7,615 nt of DNA from the NCBI RefSeq assembly GCF_005518285.1, contig NZ_SJDU01000080.1, positions 1 to 7,615 of the forward strand, written 5' to 3'. Positions 1-5,710 of the stretch are shown here, one piece after another. This DNA is from Brachyspira catarrhinii. GTDB taxonomy: Bacteria > Spirochaetota > Brachyspiria > Brachyspirales > Brachyspiraceae. Position 1 is the first letter of the stretch, and each line of letters starts with the position of its first letter. The notes beneath the pieces are model-generated. The model had not been told where the DNA came from. It was given only the letters and a program-made list of their open reading frames with translations, and searched no databases. The position numbers were made by a program, and so were the translations under genes.

Positions 1-55
1 AAATATTTATTTGATTATTTAATTAAATAAATAAAAGAAATTTTAAAAGAGAGGC

Positions 56-100
56 TTAAATGAGTAATAACGCACTTGCAACGTTACGTTATTCATTTAA
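56..100. repeat. Bulged inverted repeat (hairpin) over a small-ORF start
   Basis: The left arm 56-63 (TTAAATGA) is the exact reverse complement of 93-100 (TCATTTAA). The inner arm 67-72 (ATAACG) is the exact reverse complement of 87-92 (CGTTAT). A 3-base bulge (64-66) and a 14-base loop complete a 14-bp stem. The ATG of the small ORF at 60 lies inside the left arm, while its possible SD (about 48-54) lies just outside. No U-tract follows, so it does not look like a terminator. It may be a palindromic repeat end or an RNA structure affecting translation; the sequence alone cannot decide. Confidence 0.55.
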
Positions 101-269
101 ACTTTCTCGGTTTTTCTATTGCAAAAATCAATTCTTTATTACATTTACTAAATTACTTTATACTTTGTCCGTGCTTTGCGGATATTTCAATTTTGGTAGC
201 TTGTCGGAAGAAATTAAAAACTTTCGATTTGTTATAAATAATATTATACAAGGAGTTATCTATGAATAA
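60..269 (+). CDS. Doubtful small ORF, 69 aa, unknown
   Basis: I do not recognise this protein. In its favour, it has an ATG with a purine-rich AGAGAGG (48-54) five bases upstream, and it stays open for 69 codons in an AT-rich region. Against it, the composition is irregular (clusters of Phe, Tyr and Leu, with no clear signal peptide, helix pattern or motif), the start codon lies in a hairpin, and its last codons overlap the start of the better-supported lipoprotein by 8 bases. A possible weak promoter for the lipoprotein (TTATTA at 136, TATACT at 159, 17-base spacing) lies inside it. It could be a real peptide, a leader ORF, a gene remnant or chance. If it is not coding, 1-261 holds only the hairpin and the lipoprotein SD. 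Confidence 0.25.
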   Translation: MSNNALATLRYSFKLSRFFYCKNQFFITFTKLLYTLSVLCGYFNFGSLSEEIKNFRFVINNIIQGVIYE

Positions 270-573
270 CAAATACCTTATAATTACTTTTTGTTTACTT
301 TTTATAATGTTTATTGTCGGATGCAAAACTATTGGTTCAGCCGACAATATTCCTCAATCGCTTCAACTTTCAGGCAGCGATATAACGGTTGGAGAAGTGT
401 TAACGGCGGAATTAAAATATAACGCCAAAGACGACACTTTGAAAGAACAACTTATAGCCGAAGCCTTGAAAGGAACGACTTACGATTTTTTAATTATGCC
501 TCGTTATGAGATTTTCAAAGATGGGCTAACTACAAAAATTAGAGTTAGAGGAAGAGGAGCAAGAGTTAAATAA
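262..573 (+). CDS. Small putative lipoprotein, 103 aa
   Basis: The N-terminus is a lipoprotein signal: a short polar start with one Lys, a hydrophobic core (residues 5-19) and a lipobox ending Ile-Val-Gly-Cys, so Cys21 would be lipidated and the mature protein would be about 83 residues on a membrane. The start is fixed by AAGGAG (250-255) six bases before ATG. The mature part has a Ser/Gly-rich stretch, then an acidic amphipathic segment (about 55-70), then a strand-like 'YDFLIMPRYEI' and a basic C-terminal tail (RVRGRGARVK). A region that reads like 'this protein is found at...' followed by a basic strand also occurs in other small uncharacterised bacterial lipoproteins, but I cannot name a family. 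A strong terminator follows, so it is probably its own transcription unit. The next gene encodes an exported CsgG-like protein, suggesting a shared envelope role, which is inference. Confidence 0.8.
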   Translation: MNNKYLIITFCLLFIMFIVGCKTIGSADNIPQSLQLSGSDITVGEVLTAELKYNAKDDTLKEQLIAEALKGTTYDFLIMPRYEIFKDGLTTKIRVRGRGARVK

Positions 574-597
574 TTTATAAAAAACAAAAAGTAAGAA

Positions 598-629
598 AAA
601 AGACGCCGTATTTAATTGCGGCGTCTTTT
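598..629 (+). terminator. Intrinsic terminator after the lipoprotein gene
   Basis: There is a perfect 11-bp stem: 598-608 pairs with 619-629 around a 10-base loop. Its core AGACGCCG/CGGCGTCT is strikingly GC-rich for this region. The 3' arm ends in four T, and the 5' arm is preceded by an A-run (596-601), so it could also work on the minus strand. It starts 24 bases after the lipoprotein stop and separates that gene from the CsgG-like gene. Confidence 0.85.
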
Positions 630-669
630 ATAAAATTATAATTTAAAATTTTAATCAAGGAGATTAATA

Positions 670-1266
670 ATGTTCAAAAAATTTTTAATTACAAGTTTTA
701 TTTTAATTGCAAATATTCCTTTCGTTTATTCAAAAGACGAACCTATTACATTTGCATGTTTGCCGCCAGAAGGAACTATGGATGCAAAGGAAATGGTTTC
801 ATATATTTCGTCTGTGGAAGGAGCTTTTTTCAAAGAAGGGCTTAATGTAGCCGATAGAAAGAGACTTGAAAGACTTATAAAAGAAATGGAGTCGCAAGAA
901 GCAAGCGATACGGATGATGAAACGGACGCTACAATAAAAGCGGGAAAAGCAATGAAAGTCGATTATCTTATAGGGGTTACTATTGATAATTGGGAAGAAG
1001 AAAAATTGGATACATATTCTATGAACCGTGATAGAAAAAAGGATGTTTTGAAATTAAAAGAGGAATACATACTTATTTATGAAACCGTTAGAATTAATAT
1101 TAGAGTAATAGAAGTTGAAACCTCGATGGTAATAGCTCAAGGAAGCGCAGAAGATTCTAGCGTTAAAACTCGTTTTCGCAAAATGGATACGCCAGATAAA
1201 TTGGCTAAAAAAGTCGTAAATAAAGTTATGAAAGATGTAAAAAAGCAATTAAGAAAGAAAAAATAA
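670..1266 (+). CDS. Exported CsgG-like (LpoB/CsgG fold) envelope protein
   Basis: The 198-residue product has a classical signal peptide (MFKK, hydrophobic 5-19, cleavage after Val-Tyr-Ser21), so it should be periplasmic or surface-exposed. The mature part follows the CsgG-type pattern: a first strand ending 'CLPPEG' (26-35), a helix (39-56), 'LNVADRKRLERLIKEME' (58-74) matching the family's 'vveR..le.il.E' segment, 'GKAMKVDYLIGVTI' (92-105) matching its 'G..lgadyli.G.i' strand, and 'YETVRINIRVIEVETSMVIAQGSAED' (137-162) matching its 'v.l.lrlvdv.tg.i..s' strands. The C-terminus is Lys-rich. It is shorter than curli-secretion CsgG and has no convincing lipobox (Cys30 lies beyond the hydrophobic core), so it is not claimed to be a curli pore. 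AAGGAG at 657-662 is seven bases before ATG. The terminators on both sides suggest a single-gene unit. Confidence 0.75.
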   Translation: MFKKFLITSFILIANIPFVYSKDEPITFACLPPEGTMDAKEMVSYISSVEGAFFKEGLNVADRKRLERLIKEMESQEASDTDDETDATIKAGKAMKVDYLIGVTIDNWEEEKLDTYSMNRDRKKDVLKLKEEYILIYETVRINIRVIEVETSMVIAQGSAEDSSVKTRFRKMDTPDKLAKKVVNKVMKDVKKQLRKKK

Positions 1267-1321
1267 AAATTTTATTTTAATTTAAAATTGCGTATATAAT
1301 ATGATTTTCACACACTTAAAG

Positions 1322-1355
1322 ACGGGCGAGGTTAAGACTTCGTCCGTTATTTTTT
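1322..1355 (+). terminator. Intrinsic terminator after the CsgG-like gene
   Basis: An 11-bp stem pairs 1322-1332 with 1337-1347 around the four-base loop TAAG, with two G-T wobbles, followed by TATTTTTT (1348-1355). It lies 55 bases after the stop of the CsgG-like gene and is the obvious end of that transcript. The convergent asd transcript would meet it from the other side, but there is no strong T-run in that direction. Confidence 0.8.
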
Positions 1356-1358
1356 AAT

Positions 1359-1462
1359 TTGTCATTGCCGAAAGGCACACAGAGTGTGCGAGCGAATAAA
1401 ATGAGCGTGGCAATATATTTTGTATGGACTGCTTCGTTTTTTACGAAAACTTGCAATGACAA
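1359..1462. repeat. Palindromic intergenic repeat with GTCATTGC/GCAATGAC ends
   Basis: The ends are an exact 10-bp inverted repeat: 1359-1368 (TTGTCATTGC) against 1453-1462 (GCAATGACAA). Inside are three small hairpins: TGCC-GAAA-GGCA (1366-1377, a GNRA-type loop), GCACAC-AGA-GTGTGC (1375-1389) and TTCGT-T5-ACGAA (1433-1447). The first two overlap and are mutually exclusive. The segments 'GCGTGGCAAT' and 'TATGGACTGCTTCG' recall a class of short palindromic repeats seen between genes in many unrelated bacteria. There is no ORF inside. It may fold at the 3' end of the asd transcript. Confidence 0.75.
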
Positions 1463-1505
1463 TTATTTAATTTAACTAAATAAAAAATATATTCCGAAAA
1501 ATTAT

Positions 1506-2522
1506 TTATTTTTTATCTTTCAAATTTTCCAAAACTAATTCGGCTATTTGAATTGCGTTTGTTGCCGCTCCTTTTCTTAATTGGTCTCCAGCGCACCATA
1601 AAGTTAAAGAATTTTTAGCGCTTATATCCTCTCTTATTCTGCCGACAAATACCAAATCTTGATTAGTCGTATCCAAAGGCATAGGATATTGAAACTTTGC
1701 GGGATTGTCCACAACTTTAACGCCTTTCGCTTTCGCTAATAATTCTCTCGCTTTTTTAGGAGTTATTTTTTTTGCAGTTTCTATGGTTATCGATTCGCTA
1801 TGACTTCTAAATACGGGAACTCGAACGCAAGTGCAATTTACTTTCAAATTTGGAGAATGAAGTATTTTTCTTCCTTCGTTTAACATTTTTAATTCTTCTT
1901 TCGTATAACCGTTTTTATCGAACGAATCTATTTGAGGAATTAAATTAAAACATATTTGATATTTAAATGCGTTTATTTCAAATTTCTTTCCTTCCGCCCA
2001 ATCTCTCGCCTGCTGTTCCAATTCTTCCATAGCTTCTTTGCCCGCTCCAGATACCGCTTGATAAGTTGAGGCTATTATTCTTTTTATTTTTCCGTATTTA
2101 TGCAAAGGAGCTAAAGCGACTAAAGCGATTATAGTCGTGCAATTAGGGTTCGCTATTATTCCCTTATGCTTTTTTACATCTTCTGGATTGACTTCGGGAA
2201 CTACCAAAGGAACTTTTTTATCCATTCTAAAAGCGCTGCTGTTGTCTATAACCACGCTTCCAGATTTAACTGCAATCGGACTCAATTTTTTACTTATATC
2301 GCTTCCAACCGCTACTAAAGTAATGTCCATATTTTTAAACGATTTTTTATCCGCTTTTTCAATCGTATATTCTTTATTTCTGAATTTTACTTTTTTGCCC
2401 GCGTCTTTATTTCCAAGAAGTTTTAATTCGTTAATTGGAAAATCTCTCTCTTCCAAAATTTTTAACATTTCTTTGCCAACCGCCCCAGAAGCGCCTAATA
2501 AACATAAATTAACTTTTTTCAT
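1506..2522 (-). CDS. asd: Aspartate-semialdehyde dehydrogenase
   Basis: The enzyme makes L-aspartate semialdehyde from aspartyl phosphate with NADPH, the branch point to lysine/diaminopimelate, threonine and methionine, in the cytoplasm. The 338 residues match the usual family length. Visible motifs are an N-terminal nucleotide-binding loop GASGAVG (10-16), 'DNSSAFRMD' (93-101), 'VPEVNPE' (108-114), the catalytic Cys128 in NPNCTT, 'TYQAVSGAGKEAMEEL' (153-168), Arg234 and the active-site His241 in 'RVPVFRSHSES', and the C-terminal 'DQLRKGAATNAIQIAE' (313-328). The frame is open 27 codons further upstream, but that extension is hydrophobic, unlike the family, and overlaps the promoter at 2563-2591, so ATG at 2522 is chosen. 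Its SD is weak (AGGT, nine bases upstream). The gene is divergent from tyrA and probably monocistronic. Confidence 0.96.
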   Translation of the reverse strand: MKKVNLCLLGASGAVGKEMLKILEERDFPINELKLLGNKDAGKKVKFRNKEYTIEKADKKSFKNMDITLVAVGSDISKKLSPIAVKSGSVVIDNSSAFRMDKKVPLVVPEVNPEDVKKHKGIIANPNCTTIIALVALAPLHKYGKIKRIIASTYQAVSGAGKEAMEELEQQARDWAEGKKFEINAFKYQICFNLIPQIDSFDKNGYTKEELKMLNEGRKILHSPNLKVNCTCVRVPVFRSHSESITIETAKKITPKKARELLAKAKGVKVVDNPAKFQYPMPLDTTNQDLVFVGRIREDISAKNSLTLWCAGDQLRKGAATNAIQIAELVLENLKDKK

Positions 2523-2562
2523 AAGATAACAACCTACCGTTTTTAAGATTATTTTATGCAAT

Positions 2563-2591
2563 ATTATATATTTATTAATATATAAAAACAA
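2563..2591 (-). promoter_or_regulatory. Sigma70-type promoter for asd
   Basis: On the minus strand, TTGTTT (2591-2586) and TATAAT (2568-2563) are separated by exactly 17 bases. The predicted start near 2556 leaves a 5' UTR of about 34 bases before ATG at 2522. The site lies within the upstream ORF extension, supporting the shorter Asd start. Confidence 0.65.
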
Positions 2592-2616
2592 GCGCATAAT
2601 CATAAAATTATAAATA

Positions 2617-2645
2617 TTGTTTTTTTATGAATTTCATTTTAAAAT
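2617..2645 (+). promoter_or_regulatory. Possible promoter for tyrA
   Basis: TTGTTT (2617-2622) and TAAAAT (2640-2645) are 17 bases apart. The predicted transcript would start near 2652, only a few bases before the tyrA SD, giving a very short leader. AT-rich spacers yield such matches by chance, so support is moderate. Confidence 0.35.
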
Positions 2646-2666
2646 ACAAAAATTAAGGAAATCATT

Positions 2667-3545
2667 ATGACAAATATATTAGTTATCGGACTTGGATTAA
2701 TTGGCGGTTCTCTCGTTAAGTCTTTAAGAAGTAAAAATAAAAATTCTCAAAAAAATAATTATAGAATTTGGGCGATAGATAAAAATAAAAAAAATATTGA
2801 GTCGGCTTTGAAAGATAAATATATTGAAAGAGGTTTTTCTAATTACTCGAATATAAAAGAAGCTCTCGATTTTGCGGACATTATCATAATTTGCGCTTTT
2901 CCTTCTGTCGCTTTGAATATTATAGAAAAGTATAAAGATTTAATAGACAATAAAAAAATATTATCCGATTTCTGCGGAGTGAAAAAAGATATTTTTGACG
3001 CCGTTTCAAATAAAAAATATGTCGGACTTCATATTATGGCGGGAAAAGAAAAAGGAGGCTATATTAATTCTTCCGAAAGTTTATTCAAAAATTCAAACGC
3101 TATAATATTGTCGAACGATAAAGCTAAAAAAGAAGATATAAAAAAAATAGAAAAATTATCGAAAGACGCGGGCTGCGGAAAAATTATTTTATCAACCGCC
3201 GAAAAACATGATTATATGATAGCTTTCACAAGTCAGCTTATGCATATTATCGCATGTTCAATCGTAAATCATAATCAATTTTTAGAATCGCTGGGTTATG
3301 AAGGAAACAGTTTGAGCGACCATACGAGAGTCGGAACTATAGACGCGAATATGTGGAGCGAATTATTTTTGTATAATTCAAAATATTTATCTAACTCGCT
3401 TTCGGAATATATAAATCGTTTGGAAGATTTTAAAAAGGCTTTGGATAAAAAAAATATTGACGAATTAAAAAAATTAATGATTAATTCAAATAAAATAAAA
3501 TCAAAATGGCTTAAACTAAAAAACAATAAGAAAAATAATATATAA
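2667..3545 (+). CDS. tyrA: Prephenate/arogenate dehydrogenase (tyrosine synthesis)
   Basis: TyrA oxidatively decarboxylates prephenate (or arogenate) with NAD(P)+ on the way to tyrosine, in the cytoplasm. The 292 residues suit a stand-alone, monofunctional enzyme: there is no fused chorismate mutase at the N-terminus and no ACT domain at the C-terminus. The N-terminus is a Rossmann loop, GLGLIGGS (8-15). Next come 'DIIIICAFP' (71-79), 'LSDFCGVK' (99-106) and 'HIMAGKEKGG' (122-131), the family's 'HPMAG' motif with its His kept and Pro replaced by Ile. 'KHDYMIAFTSQLMH' (180-193) keeps the two His twelve residues apart, though the usual 'SHLPH' reads SQLMH. 'DHTRVGTIDANMW' (218-230) supplies the conserved Arg221 and Trp230. 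AAGGAA (2655-2660) lies six bases before ATG. Specificity for prephenate or arogenate cannot be read from the sequence. It converges on yajQ. Confidence 0.93.
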   Translation: MTNILVIGLGLIGGSLVKSLRSKNKNSQKNNYRIWAIDKNKKNIESALKDKYIERGFSNYSNIKEALDFADIIIICAFPSVALNIIEKYKDLIDNKKILSDFCGVKKDIFDAVSNKKYVGLHIMAGKEKGGYINSSESLFKNSNAIILSNDKAKKEDIKKIEKLSKDAGCGKIILSTAEKHDYMIAFTSQLMHIIACSIVNHNQFLESLGYEGNSLSDHTRVGTIDANMWSELFLYNSKYLSNSLSEYINRLEDFKKALDKKNIDELKKLMINSNKIKSKWLKLKNNKKNNI

Positions 3546-3547
3546 AA

Positions 3548-4045
3548 TTATCTATAATTCGTAAATTGCAACGGAATCGGATAATCTTTTTCTTTTATCA
3601 TATTAATAACCGCTTGCAAATCGTCTTTTTTCGCGCCCGATACTCTTATCTGCTCGTCTTGTATGCTCGCTTGAACTTTCAATTTCATTTCTTTAATATC
3701 TTTTACAATCGTTTTTGCCAAATCTTTATCTATTCCGCTAACTACTTCGTTTATTTCGCGAATCGAATCGCCCGCAGCTTTTTCTTTTTTCTTCTCTCTT
3801 AAACATTTTTGATTGAGTCCTCTTTTGATAAATTTTTGAAATAAAATATCTCTAACTTGATTAAGAACGAAATCCGCTGGAGCGTTTATCGTAATAGTTT
3901 TTTCTCCTTTGTTTAATTCTATCGTTATATTCTGTCCCTTAAAATCGAATCTATTATTTATTTCTTTAAGGGCTACATTAACGCAGTCGTCTATTACTTG
4001 CATATCGACTTCCGAAACTATATCAAAACTTGGGTCTTTTGGCAT
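3548..4045 (-). CDS. yajQ: YajQ-family nucleotide-binding protein (DUF520)
   Basis: The 165-residue product matches the YajQ/DUF520 family in length and throughout: an N-terminal '[25 protein letters not shown]', 'NNRFDFKG' (about 30-37), a central basic stretch '[18 protein letters not shown]', '[35 protein letters not shown]', and the conserved C-terminal ending 'LQFTNYR'. Family members are small cytoplasmic proteins with two ferredoxin-like folds; some bind cyclic di-GMP or nucleic acid, but the role here is not known. An ATG six bases upstream (4051) is in frame, but it abuts the SD, so the start at 4045 (MPKDPSFD) is preferred. It follows glgA with a 16-base gap that holds the SD, indicating an operon. 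Its stop is 2 bases from that of tyrA. Confidence 0.94.
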   Translation of the reverse strand: MPKDPSFDIVSEVDMQVIDDCVNVALKEINNRFDFKGQNITIELNKGEKTITINAPADFVLNQVRDILFQKFIKRGLNQKCLREKKKEKAAGDSIREINEVVSGIDKDLAKTIVKDIKEMKLKVQASIQDEQIRVSGAKKDDLQAVINMIKEKDYPIPLQFTNYR

Positions 4046-4051
4046 AATCAT

Positions 4052-4057
4052 CTCCTT
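4052..4057 (-). promoter_or_regulatory. Ribosome binding site deciding the yajQ start
   Basis: AAGGAG (minus strand, 4057 to 4052) directly touches the ATG at 4051 but is six bases from the ATG at 4045. Only the second spacing is workable, so yajQ starts at 4045. The site lies in the 16-base glgA-yajQ gap. Confidence 0.85.
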
Positions 4058-4061
4058 ATAT

Positions 4062-5549
4062 TTATTTTAATAATTTTATATATAATTTTTTATATTCTTT
4101 AGCGGTTTTCAAAAGCGAATAATCTTTATTCATAGCGTTATAAATAAGTTTATTCCACACTTTTTTATTATTATATATTTTAAAAGCAAAATCCATAGCG
4201 TCTACAAAATCATTAACAGAATAATCGTTAAAAACGAATCCCGTAGCTTTATTTAAAGATTTAGAATCTTTATAATTTATAACCGTATCTTTGAGTCCGC
4301 CAACGGAATGAACTATCGGCAAACTTCCGTATTTCATGCTATAGATTTGATTGAGTCCGCATGGCTCGAATTTACTCGGCATTAAATACATATCGCTTCC
4401 CGCAGTTAATCTATGAGCGAGCGCTTCGTCAAAATCGAAAACAACTTTTATATTTTTCGTTCTATTTGCGCGTTTTATAAATTCTTCTTCAAAATTTTGA
4501 AAATAATTATTTTTAGAAAATAAGAAAATAAAATTTCCGTCATAAGTGGAAAGTTCAAAAAACGAAGAATAAATTAAATCGAGTCCTTTCTGCGGGTCGA
4601 ATCTTGAAATCATGGTTATTAACGGAAAATTTTTATTCTTTAAATTAAATTCTTTATATAAAGATATTCTTATAATTTTTTTCTTTTTTAAGCATTCTTC
4701 TACCGAATCAATATTTGAATCTACGCTATAATGATGTTTGATATATTTGTCGGTTTTCGGATTCCAAGAATTATCGTTTACTCCATTTAATACTCCGAAT
4801 AATTTATAAGAATTTTCCGCAAGCAAATTATTAAGCCCGAAACCTTCGCTTTGAATTTCTTTAGCGTAAGAAGGACTAACGGTAGTTATTAAATCCGATA
4901 AAATTATTCCCGCCTTAATAAAACTAACTTTGCCGTAAAATTCCAATCTGCTATGAACGAAAAATTTCCAAGATATATTGAGTAGATTATAAATATCCGT
5001 TTCAAAATTTCCTTGATAGGCGAGATTATGAATCGTAAAAATTACTTTTAAATTTTTCAAAGCTTCTTCTTCGTTATAAACTTCTTTTATATAAAGAGCG
5101 ATTAAAGAAGTCTGCCAATCGTTTAAGTGAATTATATCCAATTTAAATTTTTCTTTTTTATATAAATAAATTATTAATTGAACTACAGCTTTTGAAAATA
5201 AAATAAATCTGCTCGCGTTATCTTCGTAATCTTTTCCGTTTTCTGAGTATAATCCGTTTCTATTAAAAAATTTATCTTGCTTTATAAAGTAAACGGTTAT
5301 GTTTAAATTTTCGGGATGTTTTATTTTTATAATTTCCACTTCAATATCGTTTTTATCATGTTTTATTTTAAGTTTCGCATATTCGCTTTTTTTGTCTACA
5401 AATTTATAATTGTCTTTATATAAAGGAACTACCAAAGAAGAATCAATTTTTATAGAATTTAAAGCTAAAGGTAAACTTCCCGCAATATCTCCCAATCCGC
5501 CAGTTTTTGAAAACGGATAAGCCTCGCTCGATATCATAAATAAATTCAT
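4062..5549 (-). CDS. glgA: Glycogen synthase (ADP-glucose type, GT5)
   Basis: GlgA transfers glucose from ADP-glucose to the growing alpha-1,4-glucan in glycogen storage. The 495 residues cover the full GT-B enzyme. The N-terminal domain has the ADP-glucose-binding KTGGLGD (15-21, Lys15), 'HLNDWQTSL' (141-149), '[10 protein letters not shown]' with His174 (173-182) and '[11 protein letters not shown]' (222-232). The C-terminal domain has '[13 protein letters not shown]' with Arg316 and Lys321 (314-326) and '[18 protein letters not shown]' with catalytic Glu395 and Cys397 (391-408), followed by 'GGLKDTV' (417-423). The family's 'LNGID...WNP' reads [11 protein letters not shown] (255-264), a conservative change in an otherwise intact enzyme. 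The SD is weak (AGGT at 5559-5556, six bases before ATG). It heads a glgA-yajQ unit; no other glycogen gene is visible here, so glgC, glgB and glgP must lie elsewhere. It is divergent from the TPR gene. Confidence 0.96.
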   Translation of the reverse strand: MNLFMISSEAYPFSKTGGLGDIAGSLPLALNSIKIDSSLVVPLYKDNYKFVDKKSEYAKLKIKHDKNDIEVEIIKIKHPENLNITVYFIKQDKFFNRNGLYSENGKDYEDNASRFILFSKAVVQLIIYLYKKEKFKLDIIHLNDWQTSLIALYIKEVYNEEEALKNLKVIFTIHNLAYQGNFETDIYNLLNISWKFFVHSRLEFYGKVSFIKAGIILSDLITTVSPSYAKEIQSEGFGLNNLLAENSYKLFGVLNGVNDNSWNPKTDKYIKHHYSVDSNIDSVEECLKKKKIIRISLYKEFNLKNKNFPLITMISRFDPQKGLDLIYSSFFELSTYDGNFIFLFSKNNYFQNFEEEFIKRANRTKNIKVVFDFDEALAHRLTAGSDMYLMPSKFEPCGLNQIYSMKYGSLPIVHSVGGLKDTVINYKDSKSLNKATGFVFNDYSVNDFVDAMDFAFKIYNNKKVWNKLIYNAMNKDYSLLKTAKEYKKLYIKLLK

Positions 5550-5579
5550 GTTTATACCTGAAAAATTATTGATATATCT

Positions 5580-5608
5580 ATATTACTATAAAAATAAATA
5601 AATGTCTA
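5580..5608 (-). promoter_or_regulatory. Possible promoter for glgA-yajQ
   Basis: On the minus strand, TAGACA (5608-5603) and TAATAT (5585-5580) are 17 bases apart. The -35 is good (5 of 6) and the -10 is poor (4 of 6). A second weak candidate (TTGAAA with TAATAA, 18 bases) lies further upstream. The spacer is so AT-rich that neither is firm. Confidence 0.3.
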
Positions 5609-5625
5609 TTATTATTTTTCATTAA

Positions 5626-5653
5626 TTTACTATTTCAATAATTATAATATTAT
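5626..5653 (+). promoter_or_regulatory. Possible promoter for the TPR gene
   Basis: TTTACT (5626-5631) and TATTAT (5648-5653) are 16 bases apart. A perfect TATAAT lies at 5643-5648 but has no good -35. Either would give a leader of about 50 bases before ATG at 5711. Confidence 0.25.
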
Positions 5654-5710
5654 AGATTTATATTAAAAAGAAAATATAAGAAAAAAGAAAAATGCCGATA
5701 ATTATTATTG

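Noticed and set aside
153..347. 64-codon minus-strand ORF over the lipoprotein start
   Set aside because: No SD or recognisable motif, and it is antisense to a gene with a clear SD and lipobox.
616..642. Promoter for the CsgG-like gene (TATAAT at 637-642)
   Set aside because: The -10 is perfect, but the only -35-like match (TTGCGG) is poor, only 15 bases away, and lies inside the terminator stem.
1054..1248. 64-codon minus-strand ORF
   Set aside because: Shadow of the CsgG-like gene; rich in Phe and Tyr, as expected from antisense of Lys/Glu-rich coding.
1359..1462. CRISPR-like or tRNA-like structure in the asd/CsgG-like spacer
   Set aside because: There are no regularly spaced direct repeats and no cloverleaf or anticodon arm; the structure is a single palindromic element.
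2137..2529. 130-codon plus-strand ORF
   Set aside because: It lies antisense within asd, whose frame carries all the family motifs; this is a shadow ORF.
3296..3526. 76-codon minus-strand ORF
   Set aside because: Antisense within tyrA, covering its conserved Arg/Trp motif; no SD or family features.
3566..3802. 78-codon plus-strand ORF
   Set aside because: Antisense within yajQ, low-complexity Phe/Tyr-rich product.
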